Shown here: positions 28,846 through 37,311 of the stretch, piece after piece
How positions within the stretch are numbered: position 1 is the first letter of the stretch
How the letters are laid out: each line of letters starts with the position of its first letter
Source: Sphingobacteriaceae bacterium
Lineage (GTDB): Bacteria; Bacteroidota; Bacteroidia; Sphingobacteriales; Sphingobacteriaceae
Length of the DNA: 49,480 nucleotides
NCBI GenBank assembly: GCA_947479815.1
Contig: CANKAT010000015.1
Span: forward strand, 1-49,480
Reading direction: 5' to 3'
Program-made: the position numbers and the translations under genes
Notes under the pieces: model-generated
What the model was told of the DNA's origin: nothing
Database searches by the model: none
The model's input: the letters and a program-made list of their open reading frames with translations, nothing else

Positions 28846-29268
28846 ATGAACTGGGGAACAAAATTGCTCATAGGAATGGGATCATTTATGGCATTCATTA
28901 TTACTCTTGCAGTATTGATGATCAGAAGCGGTTCAGATGATCTGGTAGACAAAGATTATTATCAAAAAGGCATTGAATACGATAAGGATTATGCCCGTAA
29001 AAGTCAAATGCAGAAAGATCAAGCTGAACCTGAAATAAGTATCGGCGATAGTATTAGAATCGTTTTCAATAAACCCATGACAGGAACTGTTCGTTTTCTT
29101 CATCCTTCTGATACTAAAAAAGACCGAATAGTTAGCTTAAATTCAGGAATAGGTAAAAAAATAGCACTACCCTTGAGCGATATAGCAGAAGGGCACTGGA
29201 AACTTATTATTGAATGGAAAAGTGATGCGAAAGAATACCTGTTCGAAAAAAACATCACCATTCATTAA
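28846..29268 (+). CDS. ccoH: FixH/CcoH-family protein
   Basis: Protein of 140 residues with one N-terminal membrane helix (about 4-25). The conserved DLVDKDYYQKGIEYDKDYARK segment marks bacteroidotal FixH proteins, and a beta-rich periplasmic domain follows. CcoH is needed for stable cbb3 assembly. It lies between ccoG and the TauE/SafE gene. Confidence 0.88.
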   Translation: MNWGTKLLIGMGSFMAFIITLAVLMIRSGSDDLVDKDYYQKGIEYDKDYARKSQMQKDQAEPEISIGDSIRIVFNKPMTGTVRFLHPSDTKKDRIVSLNSGIGKKIALPLSDIAEGHWKLIIEWKSDAKEYLFEKNITIH

Positions 29269-29280
29269 TTGGATAGACCC

Positions 29281-29308
29281 ATTTTATGAGATTATTAAAT
29301 CATAAAAT
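29281..29308. repeat. 9-bp inverted repeat just upstream of the TauE/SafE start
   Basis: ATTTTATGA ... TCATAAAAT with a 10-nt loop, ending 3 bp before the ATG at 29312. In mRNA it would place a hairpin directly against the start codon. Alternatively it is simply an AT-rich operator-like palindrome, but its TGA-N10-TCA spacing differs from the island's operators. Confidence 0.5.
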
Positions 29309-29311
29309 AAA

Positions 29312-30031
29312 ATGAATTATAACGAACTCGCATTTTTCACCGGTTTATTCGGAAGCATACATTGCGTGGGAATGTGTGGTCCGCTGGCATTTGCAATTCC
29401 AAGTTTTCATGACAATCGCTGGCTGATAATTTTTGACAAGCTGGTTTACAATCTGGGACGAACCCTAACCTATACACTTCTGGGTATTATTATTGGGTTA
29501 ATAGGGCGGCAGTTCTGGTTAGCCGGCATACAATCATCCGTCAGTATTTTAACCGGTATATTCATCATTCTAGCAGCATGCTCAAGAATGCTTAAAATTT
29601 CTTTTGGAAATTGGAAGTGGGTTTCTAAATTGGTACAACCTTTCAATAAACTAGTTTCCTATGCAATTAGGCATAAAGCAGGTCATCTGATAACCGGTAT
29701 ACTTAATGGTTTCCTGCCCTGTGGATTTGTTTATCTGGCCATGGCAGGAGCATTAAATACAGGAAATGTGATGTCTTCAGCTCAATACATGTTATTTTTT
29801 GGATTGGGAACACTCCCACTAATGTTGGCAGCCATGATTAGTACCGGACTAGCTGGCCCTGCCTTTCGTAGAAGAATAAATAAGGCAATTCCTTTCATAA
29901 TGTTGGCACTTGGAGTTTGGTTTATCTTAAGAGGACTTACCCTGGATATTCCGTATTTAAGTCCCGAAAAAGTTGATGAAGGAGTTGAGGTTTGTTTCCG
30001 AATCGGGGCCGGAATGACTAAACTGTGCTAA
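29312..30031 (+). CDS. TauE/SafE-like membrane protein of cbb3 clusters
   Basis: Protein of 239 residues with about six helices. Paired Cys motifs lie in two repeats (SIHCVGMCGP near 18 and FLPCGFVYLA near 137). Although the family name is sulfite exporter, this subfamily regularly accompanies ccoG/ccoH/ccoI, and the Cys placement resembles CcdA-like or metal-handling proteins. A role in copper or thiol handling for oxidase maturation is inferred. Confidence 0.8.
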   Translation: MNYNELAFFTGLFGSIHCVGMCGPLAFAIPSFHDNRWLIIFDKLVYNLGRTLTYTLLGIIIGLIGRQFWLAGIQSSVSILTGIFIILAACSRMLKISFGNWKWVSKLVQPFNKLVSYAIRHKAGHLITGILNGFLPCGFVYLAMAGALNTGNVMSSAQYMLFFGLGTLPLMLAAMISTGLAGPAFRRRINKAIPFIMLALGVWFILRGLTLDIPYLSPEKVDEGVEVCFRIGAGMTKLC

Positions 30032-30042
30032 AATAAAATGTC

Positions 30043-30069
30043 AAGCCGGGATCGATCTGGCCCGGCCTT
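30043..30069. terminator. bidirectional terminator hairpin
   Basis: GCCGGG (30045-30050) pairs with CCCGGC (30061-30066) between the convergent TauE/SafE and hemN genes, extended by AA/TT around a one-base bulge. On the minus strand it is followed by the U-rich TGACATTTTATTTTAG. Confidence 0.65.
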
Positions 30070-31432
30070 AACCCGCCATACTAAACAATTGCGCTTCAGG
30101 CTGTTCTGACCAAAGACGAACATCAAGGGTCATGCAAATATTTCTGAGGAATCGCTTGCCTAAAGGAGTTACAACAAGTCTGTTTTCAAGTATTTCTACT
30201 AAACCATCCTGTTCAAGCAATTTTGCTCTTTCAAGTCCGGCAATAAGTTCATCATTACCTGATAATGGAGTATCCCAATCTGTTCTGCCTGTGCACATCA
30301 AATTTAAAATATGCCTTCTTATCATTAAATCTACTTCTGTTAGATGATGTCCTTTAACTACAGGAAACTGGCCTTTGTTAATCATATCGTAATAATCTTC
30401 TACTTTTTTAACATTCTGGGCAAATGCAAACCAGCTATCACTAATGGATGAAACTCCCAAGCCAATCATTAGCTGGGTATACTGGTGGGTATAACCCATG
30501 AAATTACGATGCAGTTTGCCTGAACGTTCTGCTTTATATAGGCTATCAGTAGGTAATGCGAAATGGTCCATACCAATCTCCTGATAACCCATAGAGATAA
30601 ACATTTGGCGGCCCAATTCGTATAATTTTTGCTTTTCAATGACTGATGGCAAATCATCTTCAGTAAAACTTCTCTGTCCGGGTTTTATCCAGGGCACATG
30701 GGCATAGCTGTAAAAAGCAATCCGGTCGGGCAATAGCTTTTCTACCTGCAAAATGGTTTCTCCAAGACCTAATGAAGTTTGAAGCGGAAGCCCGTAGATT
30801 AGGTCAAAATTTATTGAGGTATATCCTATTTCTCTTGCAAGGATTGTAATTTTTTCAACCTGCTCAAAGCTTTGTACGCGATTTATGACCTTTTGAACTT
30901 TAGGGTCAAAGTCCTGAATTCCAAGGCTTAATCGGCGAAATCCAAGATTATACAAAGTAATAAGATGAGCTTCACTTGTATTGTTGGGATGGGCTTCAAA
31001 ACTAAATTCAGCATCAGAATGAAGTTCTGAACCATCCATTAATCCGTTGATCAATACATTCAGATTTGAAGCATCAAAAAAGGTAGGTGTACCACCGCCA
31101 AGATGAATCTCCCTGATTAAGGGTTTTTCGGCAAATACCTCCCGATAAAGATCCCATTCTTTTAAAATTGCCTGAATATAAGGATCTTCGACCTGGTGAT
31201 TCTTTGTAATTCTGGTATTACAACCACAATACGTACATAGACTTTCACAAAATGGCAAGTGAACATATAAACTTATGCCGTTACTTGCATTACTCTGATC
31301 GAATGAAAATTTAACAGATGTTTTCCATTTTTTAATATCAGGAGATTCAGCATCCCAATAAGGAACAGTAGGATAGCTGGTATAACGTGGTGCAGCCACG
31401 TGATATTTATTAATGAGTTGCTGCATGTTCAT
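30068..31432 (-). CDS. hemN: oxygen-independent coproporphyrinogen III oxidase
   Basis: Protein of 454 residues with the radical-SAM motif C-ESL-C-TY-C near residues 62-69 followed by GCN, and a HemN opening YHVAAPRYTSYP. Length matches true HemN rather than the shorter HemW. It makes protoporphyrinogen without O2, as needed for haem synthesis at low oxygen. It lies 32 bp after the LdhA-like gene on the same strand and probably shares its promoter and operator. An alternative ATG is at 31426. Confidence 0.92.
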   Translation of the reverse strand: MNMQQLINKYHVAAPRYTSYPTVPYWDAESPDIKKWKTSVKFSFDQSNASNGISLYVHLPFCESLCTYCGCNTRITKNHQVEDPYIQAILKEWDLYREVFAEKPLIREIHLGGGTPTFFDASNLNVLINGLMDGSELHSDAEFSFEAHPNNTSEAHLITLYNLGFRRLSLGIQDFDPKVQKVINRVQSFEQVEKITILAREIGYTSINFDLIYGLPLQTSLGLGETILQVEKLLPDRIAFYSYAHVPWIKPGQRSFTEDDLPSVIEKQKLYELGRQMFISMGYQEIGMDHFALPTDSLYKAERSGKLHRNFMGYTHQYTQLMIGLGVSSISDSWFAFAQNVKKVEDYYDMINKGQFPVVKGHHLTEVDLMIRRHILNLMCTGRTDWDTPLSGNDELIAGLERAKLLEQDGLVEILENRLVVTPLGKRFLRNICMTLDVRLWSEQPEAQLFSMAG

Positions 31433-31464
31433 AAGTAATTGATAAGAATAAAATCAAACAAGGG

Positions 31465-32469
31465 TCAATTTTTTTTACATCCATCAACACAGATACATGC
31501 TTTTCCTGAACATTTACCTTCATGCCAGTTGTCCAGATTTTTGATGGTAAGATTTGCAATTTCTTGTAAAGCTTCTTTAGTTAAAAAAGCCTGATGTGGA
31601 GAAACTATGACATTGGGATAAGAAATTAGCTCTTTAAGAATTGCATCTTTATTTTCGTCATTTCTGTGATCATTAAAAAACAGACTCTTTTCAAACTCAT
31701 ACCCATCCAAACCGAGATAAGCAATTTTTCTGCTTTTAAGTGCTTTCAGCAATTCAGCAGTTTTTATCAATTCGCCACTTCCGGTATTAATCAGCATAAC
31801 ACCATCCTTCATCTTAGCCAGACTTTGATTATTGATGAGATGCCTGGTATCGGGGTTTAACGCAACATGTAAGGAAATAATATCCGACTCAGCAAGCAGC
31901 TGGTCTAGGTCTCTTGTTTCCACACCATTCAGAAATTCCGGATACTGCTTATCATAACTAATCACCTTGCATCCCAAGCCTTTATAAATGGCTGCTGTTG
32001 CCTGTCCAACATGGCCAAGGCCTATAATACCGACTGTTTTTTTGAAAAAACTGAATCCAATATGTTGATCTATTCTGAAATCAAATTCTCTTGTGCTATT
32101 TACAGTCGATACAATTTTTCGGCTCAACGACAAGGCCAGCATAACTGCATACTCAGCAATTGATTGAGGCGAAAAAGATGGAACATTTGCCAGTTTTATT
32201 TTCCTTAAAGCTGCAGCATTCCTATTGATATGGTCTGTTTCTAATGAACGGGTGGCAATATATTTTATACCAAGGTCTGCCAGTTTATTAATAACGGCTT
32301 CAGAAACATCATCATTTGTAAAAACAATAACTGCCTCTTTTCCCTCTGCATACATAGCAGTGTCAAGGCTTAGAGGATTAGAAATTAACGTAATATCGTG
32401 TTGCTTTTTATTAGCACGAGCCAAAAATTCCTTTTCAAATTCTTTGATACTGTAGGCAACAACTTTCAT
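31465..32469 (-). CDS. LdhA-like D-2-hydroxyacid dehydrogenase with altered active site and Cys tail
   Basis: About 334 residues from the ATG at 32469. An ATG at 32490 is also in frame, but the inner one fits LdhA N-termini and leaves room for the promoter. GLGHVG lies at 150-155. Family residues Glu260 (YEFEKSLFF) and His292 (PHQAFLTKEAL) are present. The Arg of the usual NTSRG motif is Ser231 in NTGSG (codon AGT at 31777-31779). The C-terminus adds Cys residues 320, 325, 327 and 331 (C-x4-C-x-C-x3-C). It resembles fermentative D-lactate dehydrogenase, but the missing Arg makes activity or substrate uncertain. Confidence 0.8.
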   Translation of the reverse strand: MKVVAYSIKEFEKEFLARANKKQHDITLISNPLSLDTAMYAEGKEAVIVFTNDDVSEAVINKLADLGIKYIATRSLETDHINRNAAALRKIKLANVPSFSPQSIAEYAVMLALSLSRKIVSTVNSTREFDFRIDQHIGFSFFKKTVGIIGLGHVGQATAAIYKGLGCKVISYDKQYPEFLNGVETRDLDQLLAESDIISLHVALNPDTRHLINNQSLAKMKDGVMLINTGSGELIKTAELLKALKSRKIAYLGLDGYEFEKSLFFNDHRNDENKDAILKELISYPNVIVSPHQAFLTKEALQEIANLTIKNLDNWHEGKCSGKACICVDGCKKN

Positions 32470-32516
32470 TCTATTATAGCTATTCTCCAAAAATAGAATT
32501 CGGAAAGGCTATTTGT

Positions 32517-32532
32517 AATGAGTGAAGTCATG
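32517..32532 (-). promoter_or_regulatory. CRP/FNR-type operator of the ldhA-like/hemN unit
   Basis: AATGA-GTGAAG-TCATG, with its centre 55 bp before the ATG at 32469. On the minus strand a perfect Bacteroidota -7 element TATTTTTG occupies 32495-32488, whose last base is 36.5 bp from the operator centre. This is class II activator geometry. Confidence 0.65.
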
Positions 32533-32549
32533 TAGAAAAATGATCTTTG

Positions 32550-33608
32550 TCAGTTTTTCATCTTTAGGAGTTTCGATTGATCAATAATATGGATCACACT
32601 GCCCTTTTTTTCGATAATTCCCTCATCCTTAAAATCACTTAAAGTACGGCTTACGGTTTCTGTTGCCATTCCGGCCATGGATGCAAGGTCTTCTCTTGAA
32701 ATCCGGATTTGGGATTCTCCAACAGAATCCTGATGAATTTTAGTAAGACGGATTAGGATTTCAGCCATACGCTTTCGTACAGAATGGTACGCGAGCTGCA
32801 GCAATTGCTCTTCTTTTTCAATGAGGTTACTAGAAATTACTTTAATAAACTTCTGACCAACATCTGTATAATTATCAAGCAATTGTTTGACAATATCCTT
32901 AGGAAGGAGACAAATGGTGGTATCTTCAGTTGCTTCTACAGTTTCATTATAATGATCACCAGACAACATCGCCTGGATTCCGAGATATTCTTCTGATCCA
33001 TACATTCCGGTTACAAGTTCTCGCCCATCTTCATTTAACTTGATAGCCTTAACTCGACCACTTAGAATCAAATAAATGCCTGTTATAGAATCTCCTTCAT
33101 AATAAATTATCTGTTTTTTTCTAACCAGCTTAACTTTTCGGTCGGCTATAACTTTTTTCAGTTCATCTAATCCATGATTCTGATTTGCAAGCAGTTTTAG
33201 ACTTTCGTATGATTGGCTGTAAAAAGATTCTAATTTCTGCTTTTTGTGAAATCGTGATTCAATGGCATTAAGCAATTCCATATCGTCAAATGGCTTGGTC
33301 AAATAATCATCAGCTCCCATTTCCATACCTTTTCTGATATCAGACCGCTCTGCCTTGGCAGTAAGAAAAATAAATGGAATATTTCCAGTATTCTGATTTT
33401 TTGAAAGTAGATACAAAACCCCGTAACCATCAAGCTCGGGCATCATAATATCGCAGAGGATCATATCCGGAAAATGTTGTTGGGCAAGTTCTACTCCTAA
33501 TTTGCCATTTTCTGCTTGTAGTACTTCATAACCTGCTAGTTCCAGAATTTCCATTGAACTTTCTCTGATATCTTCATTATCCTCAATAATTAGAATTTTT
33601 TTCTTCAT
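32550..33608 (-). CDS. response regulator fused to a Crp/Fnr DNA-binding module
   Basis: Protein of 352 residues. Residues 1-120 form a receiver domain (acidic EDNED near 9-13, phospho-acceptor Asp53 in CDIMMPELDG, conserved Lys in TKPFDD). About 150-270 is a cNMP-binding-like jelly roll (YYEGDSITGIYLILSGRVKA), and the C-terminus is an HTH_Crp. The cAMP-contact residues of CRP are not conserved (LGIQAMLSGDHYNETVEA), so cAMP is unlikely. The recognition helix is TETVSRTLSDF, with Glu317, Ser320 and Arg321 in the positions of FNR Glu209, Ser212 and Arg213. It starts 6 bp after the kinase gene. This build merges FixJ-like and FixK-like roles in one chain. Confidence 0.88.
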   Translation of the reverse strand: MKKKILIIEDNEDIRESSMEILELAGYEVLQAENGKLGVELAQQHFPDMILCDIMMPELDGYGVLYLLSKNQNTGNIPFIFLTAKAERSDIRKGMEMGADDYLTKPFDDMELLNAIESRFHKKQKLESFYSQSYESLKLLANQNHGLDELKKVIADRKVKLVRKKQIIYYEGDSITGIYLILSGRVKAIKLNEDGRELVTGMYGSEEYLGIQAMLSGDHYNETVEATEDTTICLLPKDIVKQLLDNYTDVGQKFIKVISSNLIEKEEQLLQLAYHSVRKRMAEILIRLTKIHQDSVGESQIRISREDLASMAGMATETVSRTLSDFKDEGIIEKKGSVIHIIDQSKLLKMKN

Positions 33609-33614
33609 AAAAAT

Positions 33615-34802
33615 TTACTGTGGAAAATTTAGTGTAAATACAGTTTTCTGATTAACAAGGCTTTTAAAGTCTACTTTACCACCCATAAGATTAACGTATC
33701 GAAGAATTATATTCAATCCTAATCCGGTACCCGGTATGTTGCCGGTATTATTTGCTCTGAAAAAAGGCTCAAATAGGTGTTTATGATCAATTTCTGGAAT
33801 ACCAATGCCATTGTCGCGAACTGTTATAGTACATTCGGTATCTGTAAGTTCGGTATTAAATTCAATGAATGTATTTTCACCAGAGTATTTTATTGAATTT
33901 GAAATCAGATTAATAATACAATTTCGAAGCAAATTCTGATCAAGCAAAACCATACTATGCAAACCTGTATGCTGGTAAATGATATTTTGATCTTTCTTAG
34001 CCATTAACTGCATTTCTTCGGTAATCTCTTCAGCAAGTTTAACCATATCGAACTTAGAGAAATTAGTTTCGATTTTTCCTGCCTCCAAACGCTCCAATGA
34101 AAGGAAATCATCCAAAATGGTAGTTAGATTTCCAACTGAATTTTTGATTTTACCAACATGTTTACTAACGTTGGTGTAGTCTGACTGCAATTTATACTTT
34201 TCAATCAGCGAGGCCGAAAGCTGAATGGAGCTCAGTGGTGTTCGAAATTCATGAGAAGCCATCGATACAAATCTGCTTTTAAGCTGGTTGAGCTCTATTT
34301 CTTTTTCGAGTGATTTACTGACTGTCTCTTTTGCTGCTTGAAGTTCAGTTACCGATTTTTGCAAGGAATTGGTTCGCTCTTCAACCAATTTTTCAAGTTG
34401 AGATGCATAATGAAGTATCTTTGATTCTGCTTCTTTCTCTTTAGAAAGGTCATGAATAAATCCAGCATAAATAGTTCTTCCTGAATACTTTACTTCATTT
34501 ACTCCCAAACGGAATGGAAATAAAGTACCATCCTTTTTTTGTCCGTTAACATCTCGACCTTTACCAATGATATGAGGACTACCAGTTCTTTGAAAGCGTG
34601 CAATATATTCATCATGCTGATCTTTATCAGGCCTGGGCATAAGCATTGAAACATTTCTGCCAATTACTTCCTCTATTGAATACCCAAATAAGGCACATGC
34701 AGCGGGATTTATTGACTCTATCAAACCGCGCTCATCAATAGTTATAATACCATCAATTGCGTTTTCTATAATAGCATACAATAAAGCACTCTTTTCAGTC
34801 AT
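33615..34802 (-). CDS. fixL: soluble PAS histidine kinase with FixL-type haem site (predicted O2 sensor)
   Basis: Protein of 395 residues without membrane segments. A PAS domain spans about 5-120. Its HDEYIARF and SPHIIGKGR segments match FixL: His63 aligns with the haem ligand His200 of Bradyrhizobium FixL, His77 with His214, Ile78 with Ile215 and Arg83 with Arg220, with identical spacing. A coiled linker (122-175), HisKA with His184 (ASHEFRTP) and an HATPase (N-, GIGI- and GTGLGL boxes) follow. It is predicted to sense O2 through haem and phosphorylate the receiver-Crp protein encoded 6 bp downstream. It lacks the N-terminal membrane region of rhizobial FixL from Sinorhizobium. Confidence 0.88.
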   Translation of the reverse strand: MTEKSALLYAIIENAIDGIITIDERGLIESINPAACALFGYSIEEVIGRNVSMLMPRPDKDQHDEYIARFQRTGSPHIIGKGRDVNGQKKDGTLFPFRLGVNEVKYSGRTIYAGFIHDLSKEKEAESKILHYASQLEKLVEERTNSLQKSVTELQAAKETVSKSLEKEIELNQLKSRFVSMASHEFRTPLSSIQLSASLIEKYKLQSDYTNVSKHVGKIKNSVGNLTTILDDFLSLERLEAGKIETNFSKFDMVKLAEEITEEMQLMAKKDQNIIYQHTGLHSMVLLDQNLLRNCIINLISNSIKYSGENTFIEFNTELTDTECTITVRDNGIGIPEIDHKHLFEPFFRANNTGNIPGTGLGLNIILRYVNLMGGKVDFKSLVNQKTVFTLNFPQ

Positions 34803-34872
34803 GTTGTAAAAATACTCTTTTGATAATGAAAATCAGAAAATTATGAATACCTAGAAGGTATAGAAATTAAAA

Positions 34873-35601
34873 TCAATTTAAAGCAAGATAAAGAAATGCT
34901 GCAAGACTTGCTCCTATCATAGGACCAATTACAGGTATCCATGAATACGGCCAGTCGCTTGATCCTTTACCTGAAATAGGAAGTATACTATGCATGATCC
35001 TGGGGCCAAGATCCCGCACCGGGTTAATGGCATATCCTGTTGTTCCTCCAAGTGATAGTCCGATAGCCCAAACTAGGAACATCACCGGAATAGCACCCAA
35101 AGATCCAAGACCGACGGGGGTTTTAGTATCTACAATTTCAGCAGTAGTAAAATAGAAGATTACAAAAAGCAATACAAATGAGCCAATGATCTCACTGGTC
35201 AGATTTGAAAATGTATTTCTTATTGAAGGTCCTGTGCTGAAAACTGCCAACTTTAAACCCTTATCGTCTGTAACTAAAAAATGATCCTTGTACTTTATCC
35301 AAACTAGCAAAGATCCGAGCATTGCTCCAAGCATTTGGGCAAGCATATAGCTTGGTACTTGGGCCCATTCAAATTTACCGGAGATGGCAAGCGCGATGGT
35401 CACTGCAGGGTTCAAATGCGCCCCACTGTAAGGAGCCGAGACTACCACACCAACAAATACTGCCAGAGCCCATGCGGTAGTAATCACAATCCAACCACCA
35501 CCATTACCCTTTGTTCCGGTTAAAACTACATTGGCAACTACTCCGTTGCCTAATAAGATCAGAAGTGCTGTTCCTATAAATTCTGCTAAAAATGGTGTCA
35601 T
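34873..35601 (-). CDS. glpF: MIP-family glycerol facilitator
   Basis: Protein of 242 residues with six helices. The first half-helix motif is intact (HLNPAV). The second reads NPVRD where NPA is usual (codon GTG near 35014); the Asp after it marks a glyceroporin rather than a water channel. It follows glpK by 18 bp, so the two form a glycerol uptake and phosphorylation unit. No glpD is visible here. Confidence 0.9.
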   Translation of the reverse strand: MTPFLAEFIGTALLILLGNGVVANVVLTGTKGNGGGWIVITTAWALAVFVGVVVSAPYSGAHLNPAVTIALAISGKFEWAQVPSYMLAQMLGAMLGSLLVWIKYKDHFLVTDDKGLKLAVFSTGPSIRNTFSNLTSEIIGSFVLLFVIFYFTTAEIVDTKTPVGLGSLGAIPVMFLVWAIGLSLGGTTGYAINPVRDLGPRIMHSILPISGKGSSDWPYSWIPVIGPMIGASLAAFLYLALN

Positions 35602-35619
35602 AATTGAAAATATTATTTT

Positions 35620-37107
35620 TTATAAACTTACATTAGCTTTTGCAGCCTTTATTGCCCGCTCCCATCCATTGATCAATTCATCATAATTTTCAAGTGCTGC
35701 AGGTTCAAAATTTCTTTCAACTTTCCACTGTGCAGAGATCTCTTCCACATCGCTCCAGAAACCTGTTGCCAATCCGGCAAGATAAGCAGCACCCAGGGCA
35801 GTAACTTCTGTTATCTGCGGACGAATAACTTTGCATTTCATACTATCAGCCTGAAACTGCATTAATATATTATTTGCAGTTGCTCCTCCATCTACTCTTA
35901 GTTCAGTGATGGGGGTTCCTGCATCAGCTTCCATCGACTTTAGCACATCCATAGTTTGATAAGCAATACTTTCAAGTGCTGCCCTTGCAAAATGTCCGGA
36001 ATTTGTTCCACGTGTTATTCCTGTTATGGTTCCTCTGGCATGCTGATCCCAATGAGGTGCACCCAGCCCTGCAAAGGCAGGAACAACATAAACACCACCA
36101 TTATCTTTTACTGTTGCTGCAAGCACTTCAACTTCAGCAGAAGACTTGATCAATCCAAGTTCATCTCTTAACCATTGTACTACGGCACCACCTATGAATA
36201 TGCCCCCCTCCAATGCATAAGTTACCTCTCCATTGATCTTCCAAGCAATGGTAGTCAGCAGATTATTAGCTGACATGACTGGTTTCTTACCGATATTCAT
36301 CAACATAAAACATCCTGTTCCATAGGTATTTTTCACCATCCCAACTTTGGTACACATTTGCCCAAAAAGAGCTGCCTGCTGATCACCTGCAATGCCAGCA
36401 ATCGGAATTTTAGTTGCCAGTATATTACCTGCCGTATGACCGAATACTTCACTAGAAGATTTAACTTCCGGAAGCATGTTCATTGGAATATCAAAAATTT
36501 CCAATAAAGTTTGATCCCATTTGAGCGTATTAATATCAAATAACATGGTACGTGATGCATTACTAACATCAGTAACATGGGTAGTACCTCCTGAAAGTTT
36601 CCAGATCAACCAGCTATCAACGGTACCAAAAAGCAGTTTCCCTTGCATCGCTTTTAGGCGGGCACCCGGAACATTTTCAAGAATCCAACGAACCTTAGTG
36701 GCCGAAAAATAAGAGTCGACAATCAAGCCAGTTTTTTGACGTATCATATCCCCATGTTCCTTTCTAATCGAATCACAATAATCTGAAGTTCGGCGATCCT
36801 GCCAAACAATAGCATTGTAAATAGGAAGTCCGGATTCTTTATCCCAAACCACTGCTGTTTCTCTTTGATTGGTGATACCGATTGCGTGAATATCAATTGA
36901 ATTAAGTCCGGCCTTGGCTATTGCCTCCGTAACAACAGAAACCTGACTTGACCAGATCTCTAAAGGATCATGTTCAACCCAGCCTGGTTTAGGATAGATC
37001 TGCTCAAATTCTTTTTGCGAAACAGCAACAATACTGCCTTCACGATTAAATAAAATAGCTCTGGAACTGGTAGTACCCTGGTCTATAGATAAAATATAAT
37101 CTGACAT
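35620..37107 (-). CDS. glpK: glycerol kinase
   Basis: FGGY-family kinase of 495 residues, the normal GlpK length. It opens with [14 protein letters not shown], has [15 protein letters not shown] near 80 and [13 protein letters not shown] near 240, and ends with the family's C-terminal [13 protein letters not shown]. It phosphorylates glycerol entering through GlpF. The 204-bp gap to the divergent TyrA-like gene holds an AT-rich promoter region; I find no operator of the island's type there. Confidence 0.95.
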   Translation of the reverse strand: MSDYILSIDQGTTSSRAILFNREGSIVAVSQKEFEQIYPKPGWVEHDPLEIWSSQVSVVTEAIAKAGLNSIDIHAIGITNQRETAVVWDKESGLPIYNAIVWQDRRTSDYCDSIRKEHGDMIRQKTGLIVDSYFSATKVRWILENVPGARLKAMQGKLLFGTVDSWLIWKLSGGTTHVTDVSNASRTMLFDINTLKWDQTLLEIFDIPMNMLPEVKSSSEVFGHTAGNILATKIPIAGIAGDQQAALFGQMCTKVGMVKNTYGTGCFMLMNIGKKPVMSANNLLTTIAWKINGEVTYALEGGIFIGGAVVQWLRDELGLIKSSAEVEVLAATVKDNGGVYVVPAFAGLGAPHWDQHARGTITGITRGTNSGHFARAALESIAYQTMDVLKSMEADAGTPITELRVDGGATANNILMQFQADSMKCKVIRPQITEVTALGAAYLAGLATGFWSDVEEISAQWKVERNFEPAALENYDELINGWERAIKAAKANVSL

Positions 37108-37311
37108 TTGATAAAAATTAATTCGACCGGATGTTTATCGCTTAATTAAATATGAGAAAAATATGTAATATTGAGAATAATATTTATCTATAAAAAGATA
37201 GCATGCTACTTTAATTATAGCAGCAGCACTAATTATACGTTTTTTAATTAAATGAGTAAACAGGATAAATAATCGAACAATTATCTATTCAAAACACATC
37301 AGCCATTTAAC

